DNA of 59,737 nucleotides, taken from NCBI GenBank assembly GCA_029552065.1, contig JAKPEG010000051.1, forward strand, positions 1 through 59,737, given 5' to 3'. Position numbers and translations under genes: made by a program. The notes beneath the pieces are model-generated. The model was not told the DNA's origin and did not search any database. It saw nothing but the letters and a program-made list of their open reading frames with translations. The stretch comes from Actinomycetes bacterium. Its GTDB lineage: Bacteria > Actinomycetota > Actinomycetes > Actinomycetales > Dermatophilaceae. Shown in pieces: positions 1 through 10,056 of this stretch (its first letter is position 1; every line of letters begins with the position of its first letter).

Positions 1-348
<348 letters not shown>

Positions 349-393
349 GTCGACGCCCGACCACACGGCATACGAGAAGAAGGGTTTGGCACC

Positions 394-1593
394 GTGAAGA
401 CCATCGCGGATCTCGGTGACGTACGCGGCTCACGCGTGCTCGTCCGCTCGGATCTCAACGTCCCGCTCGACGGTGACCGCAACATCACCGACGACGGTCG
501 GATCCGGGCCTCGGTGCCGACCATCAAGGCCCTGTCCGAGGCGGGCGCACGCGTGATCGTGTGCGCCCACCTCGGGCGGCCCAAGGGCGCGCCCGAGGAC
601 AAGTACTCGTTGCGCCCGGTCGTCGCCCGGATGGCCGCACTGCTCGGCCGACCGGTCGCCTTCGCCGACGACACCGTCGGCGAGGACGCCCTGGCCAAGG
701 TCGGGGCGATGGCCGACGGCGACGTCCTGCTCCTGGAGAACATCCGGTTCAACGCCGGGGAGACGAGCAAGGACGAGGTGGAGCGTGGCGCCTTCGCCGC
801 CGAGCTCGCGAGCCTCGCCGACGCCTTCGTGTCCGACGGCTTCGGGGTCGTCCACCGCAAGCAGGCCTCGGTCTACGACGTCGCAAAGGTCCTCCCCTCG
901 GCGATGGGCGGACTCGTCGCGGCCGAGGTGCAGGTGCTCAAGCGGCTCACCGAGGACCCCGCCCGGCCCTATGCGGTCGTGCTCGGCGGCGCCAAGGTCG
1001 CCGACAAGCTCGCGGTCATCGACAACCTCATGAAGACCGCCGACCGGCTGCTCATCGGCGGTGGGATGGCCTTCACCTTCCTCGCGGCCCAGGGCCTCGA
1101 GGTGGGGTCGAGTCTGCTCGACCGGGACAACATCGAGACGTGCAAGGGCTACCTCGCCCGCGCCGCGCAGACCGGGGTCGAGATCGTCCTGCCGGTCGAC
1201 GTCGTCGCCGCGAGCGCCTTCTCGGCCGACGCCGACCACGAGGTCGTCGCGGCCGACGCGATCCCGGCCGACCGGATGGGCCTGGACATCGGCCCGGCCT
1301 CGGCGGTGCTCTACGCGAGCAAGATCCGCGACGCGAAGACGGTCTTCTGGAACGGCCCCATGGGCGCGTTCGAGATGGCCCCCTATGCGGCCGGCACCCA
1401 GGCCGTCGCTGCCGCGCTCGTGGAGGCCACCGCCGCGGGCGCCCTCACCGTCGTCGGCGGCGGCGACTCGGCGGCCGCGGTGCGTCAGCTCGGCTTCGCC
1501 GACGAGCAGTTCGGGCACATCTCCACCGGCGGCGGCGCCTCCCTCGAATACCTCGAGGGCAAGGAACTGCCGGGCATCGCGATCCTGAGCTGA
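394..1593 (+). CDS. pgk: Phosphoglycerate kinase
   Basis: Transfers phosphate from 1,3-bisphosphoglycerate to ADP in glycolysis. The 399 residues match the usual monomer length (390-400). Visible signatures are [11 protein letters not shown] near the N-terminus, GRPKG, the GGAKVADK loop around residue 205, and the nucleotide-binding GGGDSAAAV near residue 355. GTG 394 is chosen because the product begins with the expected [11 protein letters not shown] and a purine-rich stretch (GAAGAAGGG) lies upstream. The gene follows gap by 45 bp and is followed by a strong hairpin before tpiA, so tpiA may be partly uncoupled from it. Confidence 0.98.
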   Translation: MKTIADLGDVRGSRVLVRSDLNVPLDGDRNITDDGRIRASVPTIKALSEAGARVIVCAHLGRPKGAPEDKYSLRPVVARMAALLGRPVAFADDTVGEDALAKVGAMADGDVLLLENIRFNAGETSKDEVERGAFAAELASLADAFVSDGFGVVHRKQASVYDVAKVLPSAMGGLVAAEVQVLKRLTEDPARPYAVVLGGAKVADKLAVIDNLMKTADRLLIGGGMAFTFLAAQGLEVGSSLLDRDNIETCKGYLARAAQTGVEIVLPVDVVAASAFSADADHEVVAADAIPADRMGLDIGPASAVLYASKIRDAKTVFWNGPMGAFEMAPYAAGTQAVAAALVEATAAGALTVVGGGDSAAAVRQLGFADEQFGHISTGGGASLEYLEGKELPGIAILS

Positions 1594-1621
1594 CCGTCCC
1601 ACCCCGTTCGCACCACCGATC

Positions 1622-1660
1622 GACGGGTATGCCGCGGGCTCGCCCCGCGGCATACCCGTC
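1622..1660. terminator. 17-bp perfect hairpin built from an inverted pair of the GTATGCCG motif
   Basis: Arms 1622-1638 and 1644-1660 are perfectly complementary around the 5-nt loop CTCGC. Each arm contains one copy of the octamer, GTATGCCG on the left and CGGCATAC on the right. There is no T-run, as is usual for high-GC actinobacterial terminators. It sits between pgk and tpiA, whose ATG follows 19 bp later, so it could act as an attenuating terminator, a processing or stability hairpin, or simply a pair of motif copies. Confidence 0.75.
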
Positions 1661-1679
1661 CCGCTCCCGAAGGACTCCC

Positions 1680-2471
1680 ATGGCTGGACGTACCCCGTTG
1701 CTCGCGGGCAACTGGAAGATGAACCAAGACCACCTGCAGGCCACCCACCTCGTGCAGAAGCTCGACTGGACCCTGCGCGACGCCAAGCACGACTTCGGCG
1801 CCGTCGAGGTGGCCGTGCTGCCGCCGTTCACCGACCTACGCTCGGTGCAGACCCTCGTCGAAGGCGACCGGCTGGCCGTGAAGTACGGCGGTCAGGACCT
1901 GTCCATGCACGACTCGGGCGCCTACACCGGCGAGGTCTCCGGGGCCTTCCTCGCCAAGCTCGGCTGCAGCTACGTGACGATCGGGCACAGCGAGCGGCGG
2001 GAATACCACGCCGAGACCGACGCGGTCGTCAACGCGAAGGTGAAGGCGGCCTACCGGCACGGGCTCACCCCCATCCTCTGCTGCGGAGAGGGCTTGGACA
2101 TCCGTAAGGAGGGCGGCCAGGTCGCCCACGTCGTCGGCCAGCTCACCGCCGACCTGCAGGACATCCCGGCCGAGCAGGCCCGCTCGATCGTCATCGCCTA
2201 CGAGCCGATCTGGGCGATCGGCACCGGCGAGGTGGCGACCCCCGAGGACGCCCAAGAGGTCTGCGCGGCGATCCGCACGTTGCTCGCCGAGCTCTACTCC
2301 GGCGACCTTGCCGACGGCGTCCGGATCCTCTACGGCGGCTCGGTGAAGTCCTCGAACATCGCCGGGATCATGGCCAAAGAGGATGTCGACGGCGCGCTCG
2401 TCGGCGGTGCCTCCCTCGACCCGGCCGAGTTCGCCGCGATCTGCCGGTTCAAGGACCACGTCACCGGCTGA
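1680..2471 (+). CDS. tpiA: Triose-phosphate isomerase
   Basis: Interconverts dihydroxyacetone phosphate and glyceraldehyde-3-phosphate. The product is 263 residues. Catalytic residues are readable: Asn11 and Lys13 in GNWKMN, His103 in IGHSERR, and Glu175 in [11 protein letters not shown]. The phosphate loops YGGSVKSSN and GALVGGASL are near the C-terminus. ATG 1680 places the core at the normal distance from the start, and GAAGGA lies just upstream as a ribosome-binding site. The open frame extends far upstream, but that part is antisense-style high-GC shadow. A hairpin follows the stop. Confidence 0.98.
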   Translation: MAGRTPLLAGNWKMNQDHLQATHLVQKLDWTLRDAKHDFGAVEVAVLPPFTDLRSVQTLVEGDRLAVKYGGQDLSMHDSGAYTGEVSGAFLAKLGCSYVTIGHSERREYHAETDAVVNAKVKAAYRHGLTPILCCGEGLDIRKEGGQVAHVVGQLTADLQDIPAEQARSIVIAYEPIWAIGTGEVATPEDAQEVCAAIRTLLAELYSGDLADGVRILYGGSVKSSNIAGIMAKEDVDGALVGGASLDPAEFAAICRFKDHVTG

Positions 2472-2489
2472 CCCCCACGACTGCGAGCT

Positions 2490-2527
2490 CCGCGGCCGGC
2501 CCTGTTCGTGGAACGGGCCGGCCGCGG
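2490..2527. terminator. GC-rich hairpin after tpiA
   Basis: A perfect 13-bp stem (2490-2502 with 2515-2527) encloses one bulged T and a further 4-bp stem GTTC/GAAC with loop GTG. It starts 18 bp after the tpiA stop and precedes secG, so it probably ends the glycolytic transcript. A possible -10 box for secG, TATCCT, lies at 2530-2535 directly after it, with no convincing -35. Confidence 0.7.
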
Positions 2528-2598
2528 GGTATCCTGACCCTCGGCCCTTGGGGGGCCGGACCCGACCGAGAGCCGACGAGTGAAGGTGGCCTGCTGAC

Positions 2599-2844
2599 GT
2601 GACGTTCGTCAAGATCGCCCTGCAGGGGCTGCTGGTGCTCTCCAGCCTGTTCCTCACCCTGCTCATCCTCATGCACAAGGGCAAGGGCGGCGGGCTGTCC
2701 GACATGTTCGGCGGGGGCATGTCCAGCTCGCTCGGGGGGTCGACGGTCGCCGAGCGTAACCTCGACCGGTTCACCATCGCCGTCGCCGTCCTCTGGTTCG
2801 TCGCTGTCGTGGGCCTCGGCCTGCTCGAGCGCTTCACCGCCTGA
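2599..2844 (+). CDS. secG: Preprotein translocase subunit SecG
   Basis: Small accessory subunit of the SecYEG channel in the cytoplasmic membrane. The 81-residue product has two hydrophobic segments (about residues 4-25 and 58-76) separated by the Gly-rich loop typical of SecG (KGKGGGLSDMFGGG). The start is GTG 2599, with AAGG some 13 nt upstream. Location right after tpiA is the standard actinobacterial arrangement. It is followed 19 bp later by rbpA and may be co-transcribed with it. Confidence 0.95.
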   Translation: MTFVKIALQGLLVLSSLFLTLLILMHKGKGGGLSDMFGGGMSSSLGGSTVAERNLDRFTIAVAVLWFVAVVGLGLLERFTA

Positions 2845-2863
2845 AAGGACGGGACGCACACAC

Positions 2864-3214
2864 ATGGCCAGTGGCAATGCGATCCGCGGCAGCCGCGTCG
2901 GCGCGGGGCCGATGGGGGAGGCCGAGCGTGGCGAGGCGGCCCCTCGCGTCTTCGTGTCCTATTGGTGCTCCAACGGGCACGAGACCCGGCCGTCATTCGC
3001 GCAGGAGCCCGGCATGGTCGCGCCCGAGCACTGGGACTGCCCCCGGTGCGGCTTCCCCGCAGGCCAGGACAGGGAGAACCCTCCCGCGCCGCCCAAGGTC
3101 GAGCCCTACAAGACCCACCTCGCCTATGTGAAGGAGCGTCGCTCCGACGCCGACGGCCAGGCGATCCTCGACGAGGCACTCTCGGCGCTGCGCCAACGCG
3201 GCCTCATCCAGTAG
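2864..3214 (+). CDS. rbpA: RNA polymerase-binding protein RbpA
   Basis: RbpA is an actinobacteria-specific factor that binds group 1 and some group 2 sigma factors and stabilises the open promoter complex. The 116 residues show the family pattern: N-terminal tail ASGNAIRGSRVGAGP, then a small Cys/His core (YWCSNGHETRPSF and WDCPRCGFPAG), then the C-terminal sigma-interacting helix region (KTHLAYVKERRSDADG). AAAGGAC upstream of ATG 2864 is a plausible ribosome-binding site. The gene is convergent with pgl; the 80-bp gap between them shows no obvious hairpin. Confidence 0.95.
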   Translation: MASGNAIRGSRVGAGPMGEAERGEAAPRVFVSYWCSNGHETRPSFAQEPGMVAPEHWDCPRCGFPAGQDRENPPAPPKVEPYKTHLAYVKERRSDADGQAILDEALSALRQRGLIQ

Positions 3215-3294
3215 CGGCAGGCCGGCCCACTGGCTCGGCTCGATCCGTACCCTTCATCGGGGCCCTCGTCTGTCCGACCCGAGCGCAGTCCGGC

Positions 3295-4077
3295 TCAGCC
3301 GGTGACGGCGGGTAGGGTCCCGGCGGCCTCGACGTCGAGCAGCCACAGTGTCCGCTCGCGCCCGCGCACCCCGGCCGCGGGCACGTCCCAGCGACCGGCA
3401 CCCGGGGTGAGCGCACGGCATACGGCCGGGGCCTTGTCCGCGCCGCCGACGAGGAACCACACCTCACGGGCCCGGTCGAGGCACTCGAAGGTGAGGGACA
3501 CCCGGTCCGGTGGCGGCTTGGGCGAGTCGTGCACGGCCACGGCGACCGCCTCGGTGGTGCGCTGGGCCGGGTGGTGGGGGAAGAGCGAGGCCACGTGCCC
3601 GTCCGGCCCCATCCCGAGCAGGACGAGGTCGAACAGCCCGCCACCGTGGGTGCGCAGTTCCTGGGCGTATGCCGCGGCGCTCGCCTCCGCGTCGGCCGAC
3701 CGGTCGGGCCCGGCGATCGGGTGCACGCGGGCCGGATCGAGGGGCAGCCGGTCCAGCAGGGCCGCCCGGTTCTGGACGTCGTTGCGCTCGGGGTCCCCCG
3801 TGGGCAGGTAGCGTTCGTCGCCCCACCACAGGTGCACCCGCGACCAGTCGACGAGGTCGACGAGTGGCGACCGGCCCGCCGCGGCGAGGACGCCCGAGCC
3901 CAGACCTCCCCCCGTGAGCGCGACGTGGGCGACCTCGCGGACGGCGAGGGTGTCGCAGAGGGTGAGCAGGAGACGGGCGGCGGCCGCGGTCGCGACGGAG
4001 TCCCGGTCGGGGTGGACGAGGACGAGCGGGGCGGGCCGGCCGTTCGGATCCGCGGACGAGTCCGGGTGAGGGCTCAC
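3295..4077 (-). CDS. pgl: 6-phosphogluconolactonase
   Basis: Hydrolyses 6-phosphogluconolactone, the second oxidative pentose phosphate step. The 260-residue product has the glucosamine-6-phosphate isomerase/6PGL fold signatures VALTGGGLGSGVLAA, WWGDERYLPTGDPERND and LGMGPDGHVASLFP. GTG 4077 is chosen because it overlaps the opcA stop by 4 bp (GTGA) and because the enzyme core begins about 15 residues later; the same frame is open upstream but those residues are an opcA shadow. It is the last gene of the tkt-tal-zwf-opcA-pgl operon. An in-frame VCR at the motif copy near 3417 shows the octamer inside coding sequence. Confidence 0.95.
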   Translation of the reverse strand: MSPHPDSSADPNGRPAPLVLVHPDRDSVATAAAARLLLTLCDTLAVREVAHVALTGGGLGSGVLAAAGRSPLVDLVDWSRVHLWWGDERYLPTGDPERNDVQNRAALLDRLPLDPARVHPIAGPDRSADAEASAAAYAQELRTHGGGLFDLVLLGMGPDGHVASLFPHHPAQRTTEAVAVAVHDSPKPPPDRVSLTFECLDRAREVWFLVGGADKAPAVCRALTPGAGRWDVPAAGVRGRERTLWLLDVEAAGTLPAVTG

Positions 4078-5102
4078 CGGCGGCTCCGATCGGGAGTTGC
4101 CGCCAGCTGGCGGGAGTGGTTGCGCAGCTGACGTTCGGCGGCTCGATGGGCCTCGCTCACCTGCGCGGACCGGGCACCGCCCCGTGGCCGACCGAGCAGG
4201 GGGACACCCTTGCGCAGGACATCGGCATAGGTCTCGTCGGCGTCGAGCCGGCGCAGTTCGTCGGCCAGACACTCGGCGTCGGCCCGCCGGCGCAGGCTGA
4301 TCCGGCGCTCGGGCTGGCCCGGCTGGGTCATCGTCGCAACGAAGTCGCCCGGACGTTCGAGGTCGATCGGCCCGCTGGGCCGCTGCAGGCGCACCCCGTG
4401 GATGCCGCCGCCGGCGCGGGTCCGCTCGCGGGTGACCGGGACCCGCAGGGACCAGGCCAACCATGCGGCGAGCAGGTCGCTCGAGGGGGAGTCGGGCGCT
4501 CCGGTGACGGTTGCCGAGACGACCGGTTCGTAGGGCGGACCGTCGAGGGCGGCCGCGAGCAGGCCCCGCCAGAGGGTCACCCGGGTCCACGCGAGGTCGG
4601 TGTCGCCCGGCGTGTAATGCTCGGCGAGTCTGGCAAGCATCGCTGCGGGGCGGGAGGATTCGGCCGCGTCGGTGACCCGACGCGAGGCCATGGCCGCGAT
4701 GGGGTCGGTCCGCAGGTCGGCCGGCGCCTCGCGGGGCCACCAGGCGACCACGGGGGAGTCGGCCAGCAGGAACGGCGTGACGACGCTCTGCCCGTGGGCG
4801 GCGAGCGGCCCGAACAGGCGCAGGACGACGATCTCGCTCGCGCCGGCGTCCCCGCCGACCCGGATCTGGCCGTCGATCCGGCTCGAACCGCGCCGGGTGC
4901 CGGCGACGACGACGACGATCCGGGAGGGGTGCTGGCGGCTGGCCTCGGTGGCCACCTCGATCGCGTCGTCGGCGTCGGCGTCGCGGACCACGACGACGAG
5001 GGTGAGCACGCGGCCGAGGGCCATCGCGCCGACCTCGCTGCGCATCTGGACGAGCTTCTTGCCGATGGCCGCAGTGGAGGTCGCGGGCAGGTCGAAGATC
5101 AC
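4074..5102 (-). CDS. opcA: Glucose-6-phosphate dehydrogenase assembly protein OpcA
   Basis: OpcA supports assembly and redox control of glucose-6-phosphate dehydrogenase in actinobacteria and cyanobacteria. The product is 342 residues, near the usual 300-340, beginning MIFDLPATSTAAIGKKL, a typical OpcA N-terminus, with VVAWWPREAPADL mid-protein. GTG 5102 overlaps the zwf stop by 4 bp, and its own stop overlaps the pgl start, so translational coupling through zwf-opcA-pgl is likely. Placement directly after zwf supports the assignment. Confidence 0.95.
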   Translation of the reverse strand: MIFDLPATSTAAIGKKLVQMRSEVGAMALGRVLTLVVVVRDADADDAIEVATEASRQHPSRIVVVVAGTRRGSSRIDGQIRVGGDAGASEIVVLRLFGPLAAHGQSVVTPFLLADSPVVAWWPREAPADLRTDPIAAMASRRVTDAAESSRPAAMLARLAEHYTPGDTDLAWTRVTLWRGLLAAALDGPPYEPVVSATVTGAPDSPSSDLLAAWLAWSLRVPVTRERTRAGGGIHGVRLQRPSGPIDLERPGDFVATMTQPGQPERRISLRRRADAECLADELRRLDADETYADVLRKGVPLLGRPRGGARSAQVSEAHRAAERQLRNHSRQLAATPDRSRR

Positions 5103-6640
5103 GGCTTCCTCCAGGCACGTCCGTCACGGGCCAGCATCCGATCGCTCGACCGGGGGCCCCAGCCGCCGGCGGCATAGGCCTCGGGCTTGCCATGGCGGGC
5201 CCACCAGCGCTCGATGGGGTCGAGGATCCGCCAGGACAGTTCGACCTCGGCGTTGCGCGGGAACAACGGCGGTTCGCCGAGCAGGACGTCGAGGATGAGC
5301 CGCTCGTAGGCCTCGGGCGAGGACTCGGTGAAGGCGGTGCCGTAGCCGAAGTCCATCGTCACGTCCCGGACCTCCATCTGCGCCCCCGGCACCTTGGCCC
5401 CGAACCGGATGGTCACCCCCTCGTCGGGCTGGATCCGGATGACCAGCGCGTTCTGCCCGAGTTCCTCGGTGGCGGTGGTGGTGAAGGGCAGGTGCGGAGC
5501 CTTGCGGAAGACGACCGCGATCTCGGTCACCCGCTTGCCCAGACGCTTGCCGGTGCGCAGGTAGAAGGGGACGCCGGCCCAGCGGCGGGTGTCGATGGTG
5601 AGGCGGACCGCGGCATACGTCTCGGTGGTCGAGCCGCTGGGGACCCCCTCCTCCTGCAGATAGCCGAGGACCTGCTCGCCGCCCTGCCAACCGCCCGCGT
5701 ACTGCCCGCGCGCGGTCCCGGTCGCGATGTCCTCGGGGATGCGGACCGCGGAGAGGACCTCCTCCTTCTCGGCGCGCAGCGAGGCCGCGTCGAAGGAGAC
5801 CGGCTCCTCCATCGCGGTGAGGGCGAGCAGCTGGAGCAGGTGGTTCTGGATGACGTCGCGGGCGGCGCCGATGCCGTCGTAGTAGCCGGCGCGCCCGGCG
5901 ATCCCCACGTCCTCGGCCATGGTGATCTGCACGTGGTCGACGTGCTCGGCGTTCCACAGCGGCTCGAACATCTCGTTGGCGAAGCGCAGGGCGAGGATGT
6001 TCTGGACCGTCTCCTTGCCCAGGTAGTGGTCGATTCGGAAGACCGAGTCGGGTTCGAAGACCGACTCGACGATCCGGTTGAGTTCGCGTGCGGAGGCCAG
6101 GTCGTGGCCGAAGGGCTTCTCGATGACGACCCGGCGCCAGGACCCGCCCTCGGGACGGGCCAGCCCGCTGCGGTCGAGCTGGCGGCATACCTGACCGAAG
6201 AGCCCGGGCGGGATGGACAGGTAGAAGGCGAGGTTGCCGTCCGTGCCGCGGGCCTGTCCGAGCTCGTGCACCGTGCGCACGAGGGTGTCGAAGGCGGCGT
6301 CGTCGTCGAAGGTGCCGGGCACGAAGCGGATGCCTTCGCTCAGGCTGCGCCACACGTCCTCCCGGAAGGGGGTGCGGGCGTGCTGGCGGACCGAGTCGTG
6401 GACGATCTGCCCGAAGTCCTCGTCGGCCCAGTCGCGGCGGGCGAAGCCGATCAGGCTGAACCCGGGCGGGAGCAGACCGCGGTTGGCCAGGTCGTAGATC
6501 GCCGGCATGACCTTCTTGCGGGACAGGTCGCCGGTGACCCCGAAGAGGACCATCGCGCAGGGACCCGCGATGCGGGGCAGCCGACGGTCGCGGGGGTCGC
6601 GCAGCGGGTTGACCCCGGCGGCGACGCGGGCAGGGCGCAT
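5099..6640 (-). CDS. zwf: Glucose-6-phosphate 1-dehydrogenase
   Basis: Oxidises glucose-6-phosphate to 6-phosphogluconolactone with reduction of NADP or NAD. The 513-residue product has the nucleotide-binding GVTGDLSRKK near residue 35 and the active-site signature RIDHYLGKETVQN around residue 204. ATG 6640 gives a sensible N-terminus; nine bases separate it from the tal stop. The stop overlaps the opcA start. The in-frame sequence VCRQ near 6184 is encoded by a GTATGCCG copy. Confidence 0.97.
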   Translation of the reverse strand: MRPARVAAGVNPLRDPRDRRLPRIAGPCAMVLFGVTGDLSRKKVMPAIYDLANRGLLPPGFSLIGFARRDWADEDFGQIVHDSVRQHARTPFREDVWRSLSEGIRFVPGTFDDDAAFDTLVRTVHELGQARGTDGNLAFYLSIPPGLFGQVCRQLDRSGLARPEGGSWRRVVIEKPFGHDLASARELNRIVESVFEPDSVFRIDHYLGKETVQNILALRFANEMFEPLWNAEHVDHVQITMAEDVGIAGRAGYYDGIGAARDVIQNHLLQLLALTAMEEPVSFDAASLRAEKEEVLSAVRIPEDIATGTARGQYAGGWQGGEQVLGYLQEEGVPSGSTTETYAAVRLTIDTRRWAGVPFYLRTGKRLGKRVTEIAVVFRKAPHLPFTTTATEELGQNALVIRIQPDEGVTIRFGAKVPGAQMEVRDVTMDFGYGTAFTESSPEAYERLILDVLLGEPPLFPRNAEVELSWRILDPIERWWARHGKPEAYAAGGWGPRSSDRMLARDGRAWRKP

Positions 6641-6649
6641 GCGCCGAAC

Positions 6650-7771
6650 CTACCGGGCCGAGAGGGCCTGGGATACGTCTGCGAGCAGCGCCTCCCACGC
6701 GGCCTCGAACTTCGCCACGCCCTCCCGTTCGAGCACCGCGACGACGTCGGTGTAGGACACCCCCTGGGCCTCGATCGCGTCGAGCAGGTCCTGCGCGGCG
6801 GCATAGCCGTGGGTGATCGTGTCGCCCCGGACCAGCCCGTGGTCGGCGACCGCGCGCAGAGTCTTCTCCGGCATCGTGTTGACGGTGCCGGGGGCGACCA
6901 GCTCGGTGACGTAGAGGGTGTCGGAATAGGCGGGGTTCTTCACCCCGGTGGAAGCCCACAGCGGGCGCTGGGGGCGCGCGCCGTCGTCGGCCAGCGAGCG
7001 CCAGCGGGGCGTCGCGAAGACCTCTTCGTAGGCCTGGTAGGCCAGTCGAGCGTTGGCGACCGCCGCCTGGCCACGCAACGCGCGGGCCGCCTCGGTGCCG
7101 ACGGCGTCGAGGCGTGCGTCGATCTCGGTGTCCAGCCGGGAGACGAAGAACGAGGCCACCGAATGTATGCCGGTGAGGTCGAGTCCCGCGGCGTGTGCGC
7201 GTTCGAGCCCCTCGAGGAAGGCGTGCATGACCGCGCGATAGCGCTCGAGGGCGAAGATGAGGGTGACGTTGACCGAGATGCCCTCGGCGAGGCAGGCCGC
7301 GATCGCGGGGAGCCCCTCGATCGTGGCCGGGATCTTGATGAGGACGTTGGGCCGGTCGACGATCGCGTGCAGGGTGCGTGCCTGGGCGATGGTCGCGTCG
7401 GTGTCGTGCGCGAGTCGAGGGTCGACCTCGATCGACACCCGGCCGTCGACTCCCGCCGTCGCCTCGAAGACCGGCCGGAACAGGTCGCAGGCCGCGCGCA
7501 CGTCGTCGGTGGTCATCGCGACGACGGCCTCGTCGACGCTCGCCCCGGCGGCGGCGAGGGCGGCGATCTGGGTGTCGTAGTCGCTGCCCGAGCCGATCGC
7601 CGCCTGGAAGATCGAGGGATTGGTCGTCACCCCGGTCACCTGGTCGTCGCGGATGAGTGCGGCGAGGCTGCCGGACTGCAACCGACCCCGGGACAGGTCG
7701 TCCAGCCAGATGGACACGCCCGCCTCGGCGAGTGCCGCGAGGGGCGCAGGGGGGACGCTGGAGTCTGTCAT
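6650..7771 (-). CDS. tal: Transaldolase
   Basis: Moves a dihydroxyacetone unit between sedoheptulose-7-phosphate and glyceraldehyde-3-phosphate. The product is 373 residues, matching the long actinobacterial class. Visible signatures include SIWLDDLSR near the N-terminus, GVTTNPSIF, and the Schiff-base region VLIKIPAT (Lys). ATG 7771 lies two bases after the tkt stop; a much longer open frame runs into tkt but represents a shadow there. Second gene of the pentose phosphate operon. Confidence 0.97.
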   Translation of the reverse strand: MTDSSVPPAPLAALAEAGVSIWLDDLSRGRLQSGSLAALIRDDQVTGVTTNPSIFQAAIGSGSDYDTQIAALAAAGASVDEAVVAMTTDDVRAACDLFRPVFEATAGVDGRVSIEVDPRLAHDTDATIAQARTLHAIVDRPNVLIKIPATIEGLPAIAACLAEGISVNVTLIFALERYRAVMHAFLEGLERAHAAGLDLTGIHSVASFFVSRLDTEIDARLDAVGTEAARALRGQAAVANARLAYQAYEEVFATPRWRSLADDGARPQRPLWASTGVKNPAYSDTLYVTELVAPGTVNTMPEKTLRAVADHGLVRGDTITHGYAAAQDLLDAIEAQGVSYTDVVAVLEREGVAKFEAAWEALLADVSQALSAR

Positions 7772-7773
7772 GG

Positions 7774-9948
7774 TCAGCGCTCCTTGCTCGCGGTGAGGGA
7801 GGCCTTGGCGGCGGCGACGACCGCCTCGGGGGTGAACCCGAACTCGCGGAAGAGGGTCGCCCCGTCGGCGGAGGCGCCGAAGTGGTCGATGGCGACGATC
7901 CGGCCGGCGTCGCCGACCACCTCGCGCCAGCCCTGGGACACGCCCGCCTCGATCGACACCCGGGCGCGCACCGAGGGCGGCAGGACCCGGTCGCGGTAGG
8001 ACCGGGGCTGGGCGTCGAACCACTCGCGGCATGGCATCGAGACGACCCGGGTGGCCACCCCACGGCGCTCGAGCCGCTCGCGGGCGGCCATCGCGAGGGC
8101 CACCTCGGACCCGGTCGCGACGAGGATGACCTCGGGCGCGCCGGTGCCGTCGGGCCCGCCGTCGACGAGCACATAGCCGCCCTTGGCGAAGCCGCGCGCT
8201 GCCTTTCCACGGGTCGTCTGTGCGAACACCGGCAGGGCCTGGCGGGACAGGACGAGCGCGGCCGGGCGCCGGTTGCGCAGGATCGCCGCCCAGGCGGCCG
8301 CCGTCTCGTTCGCGTCGGCGGGCCGCACGACGTCGAGTCCGGGGATGGCGCGCAACGAGGCCAGTTGCTCGATCGGCTGGTGGGTGGGACCGTCTTCGCC
8401 CAGGCCGATCGAGTCGTGCGTCCACACGTAGGTGACTGGCAGCTGCTGGATCGCCGAGAGCCGGACCGCCCCGCGCATGAAGTCGGAGAAGACGAGGAAG
8501 GTGCCGCCGTAGGGCCGGGTGAGCCCCTCGAGGGCGATGCCGTTGAGGATCGTCCCCATCCCGAACTCGCGGATGCCGAAGTGCAGGGTGCGGCCATAGG
8601 GGCCACCCTTCCATTCGCGGGTCTGCCGGTCGGCAGGGATGAAGGACGGTTCGCCGGCCATCGTCGTGTTGTTGGACTCGGCGAGGTCGGCCGACCCGCC
8701 CCACAGCTCGGGCAGCACCGGCGCGAGAGCGGAGAGGACCTTGCCCGAGGCGGCGCGGGTGGCGATCCCCGTGGCGTCGGCCGCCCAGCTCGGCAGGGCC
8801 TTCTCGAAGCCGTCGGGAAGCCCCCCGGCCACGAGCCGGTCGAGCAGGGCGGCACGCTCGGGCTGGGACTTGCGCCACGCGGCATACCGGCGGTCCCACG
8901 CGCGACGGGCGGCCTTGCCGCGGGTGGCGGCCTTGCGGGCGTGGGCGAGCACGCGCGGCTCGACGACGAAGGACCGCTCCGGGTCGAAGCCGAGCTCTTC
9001 CTTGAGCCCGACGATCTCGGCAGCGCCCAGGGCCGAGCCGTGGGACTTGCCGGAGCCCTGCTTGGTCGGCGAGGGCCAGGCGATGATCGTGCGCAGCACG
9101 ACGAGGGTCGGCTTGTCGGTCACCCGCCGGCCGGCTTCGATCGCGGCGAGCAGGGCGTCGACGTCCTCGACATAGGTCGCGCCGTCGGGGTGCGACCCGC
9201 GCCAGTCGACCGTGTGGACGTCCCAGCCGTATGCCGCATAGCGCGCCGCCACGTCCTCGGAGAAGGAGATGTTCGTGTCGTCCTCGATGGAGATGTGGTT
9301 CTGGTCGAAGACGACGGTGAGGTTGCCCAGGCGCTGGTGGCCGGCGAGCGCACAGGCCTCGTGGGTGACGCCCTCCATGATGTCGCCCTCGGAGGCGATG
9401 ACGTAGACGTGATGGTCGAAGATGCTCTCCCCAGGGGCGGCCTCGGGGTCGAGCAGGCCCCGCTGGCGCCGCTGGGCCATCGCCATCCCGACGGCGCTGG
9501 CCAGGCCGGTGCCCAGCGGGCCGGTGGTGATCTCGACCCCCGGGGTGTGGCGGTATTCCGGGTGCCCCGGGGTGAGGCTGCCCCATGTGCGCAACCGCTC
9601 GAGGTCCTCGAGGGTGAGCCCGTAGCCGGAGAGGAACAGCTGCGTGTAGAGCGTGAGGCTCGAGTGGCCGCAGGACAGGACGAAGCGGTCGCGGCCCAGC
9701 CAGGCCGGATCGCTCGGGTCGTGGGTCATCACCTGCTGGAAGAGCAGGTATGCCACGGGCGCGAGCGACATCGCCGTGCCGGGATGGCCGTTGCCGACCC
9801 GTTGGACGGCGTCGGCGGCCAGAACTCGCGCGGTGTCGACCGCGCGCACGTCGAGGTCTGTCCATCCGGCGGCCTGCGCCTGCGGCCGGCGCAGGTGGGC
9901 GTCGCGGACGGCGAGGGGCGAGCGACGAGCGGACGAGCGGGCGGCCAC
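7774..9948 (-). CDS. tkt: Transketolase
   Basis: Thiamine-diphosphate enzyme of the non-oxidative pentose phosphate pathway. The 724-residue product has [13 protein letters not shown] near the N-terminus, the ThDP motif SEGDIMEG with the downstream FDQN, the pyrimidine-domain signature [14 protein letters not shown], and the C-terminal transketolase domain. It is the first gene of the five-gene operon and is divergent from ctaB across about 108 bp, which should carry both promoters. The tkt-ctaB arrangement is conserved across actinobacteria. Confidence 0.97.
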   Translation of the reverse strand: MAARSSARRSPLAVRDAHLRRPQAQAAGWTDLDVRAVDTARVLAADAVQRVGNGHPGTAMSLAPVAYLLFQQVMTHDPSDPAWLGRDRFVLSCGHSSLTLYTQLFLSGYGLTLEDLERLRTWGSLTPGHPEYRHTPGVEITTGPLGTGLASAVGMAMAQRRQRGLLDPEAAPGESIFDHHVYVIASEGDIMEGVTHEACALAGHQRLGNLTVVFDQNHISIEDDTNISFSEDVAARYAAYGWDVHTVDWRGSHPDGATYVEDVDALLAAIEAGRRVTDKPTLVVLRTIIAWPSPTKQGSGKSHGSALGAAEIVGLKEELGFDPERSFVVEPRVLAHARKAATRGKAARRAWDRRYAAWRKSQPERAALLDRLVAGGLPDGFEKALPSWAADATGIATRAASGKVLSALAPVLPELWGGSADLAESNNTTMAGEPSFIPADRQTREWKGGPYGRTLHFGIREFGMGTILNGIALEGLTRPYGGTFLVFSDFMRGAVRLSAIQQLPVTYVWTHDSIGLGEDGPTHQPIEQLASLRAIPGLDVVRPADANETAAAWAAILRNRRPAALVLSRQALPVFAQTTRGKAARGFAKGGYVLVDGGPDGTGAPEVILVATGSEVALAMAARERLERRGVATRVVSMPCREWFDAQPRSYRDRVLPPSVRARVSIEAGVSQGWREVVGDAGRIVAIDHFGASADGATLFREFGFTPEAVVAAAKASLTASKER

Positions 9949-10056
9949 GGGTTCTCCTCAGCTGGTGGGGTGTGTTCGAGGCGAGCCTAGCCGCGTGGTG
10001 CGGGCCACCCCGGGCTCGTGCCGCGTGTTTCCGGCGCGCCGGTAGACTCCTGCTTC

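Noticed and set aside
430-1653. Long minus-strand open frame opposite pgk (about 400 codons)
   Set aside because: High-GC antisense shadow: low-complexity Arg/Gly/Asp-rich product, and pgk covers the region.
5124-8885. Very long open frame in another phase over zwf, tal and tkt
   Set aside because: Arg/Pro-rich shadow without domains; the three enzymes are clear in their own frames.
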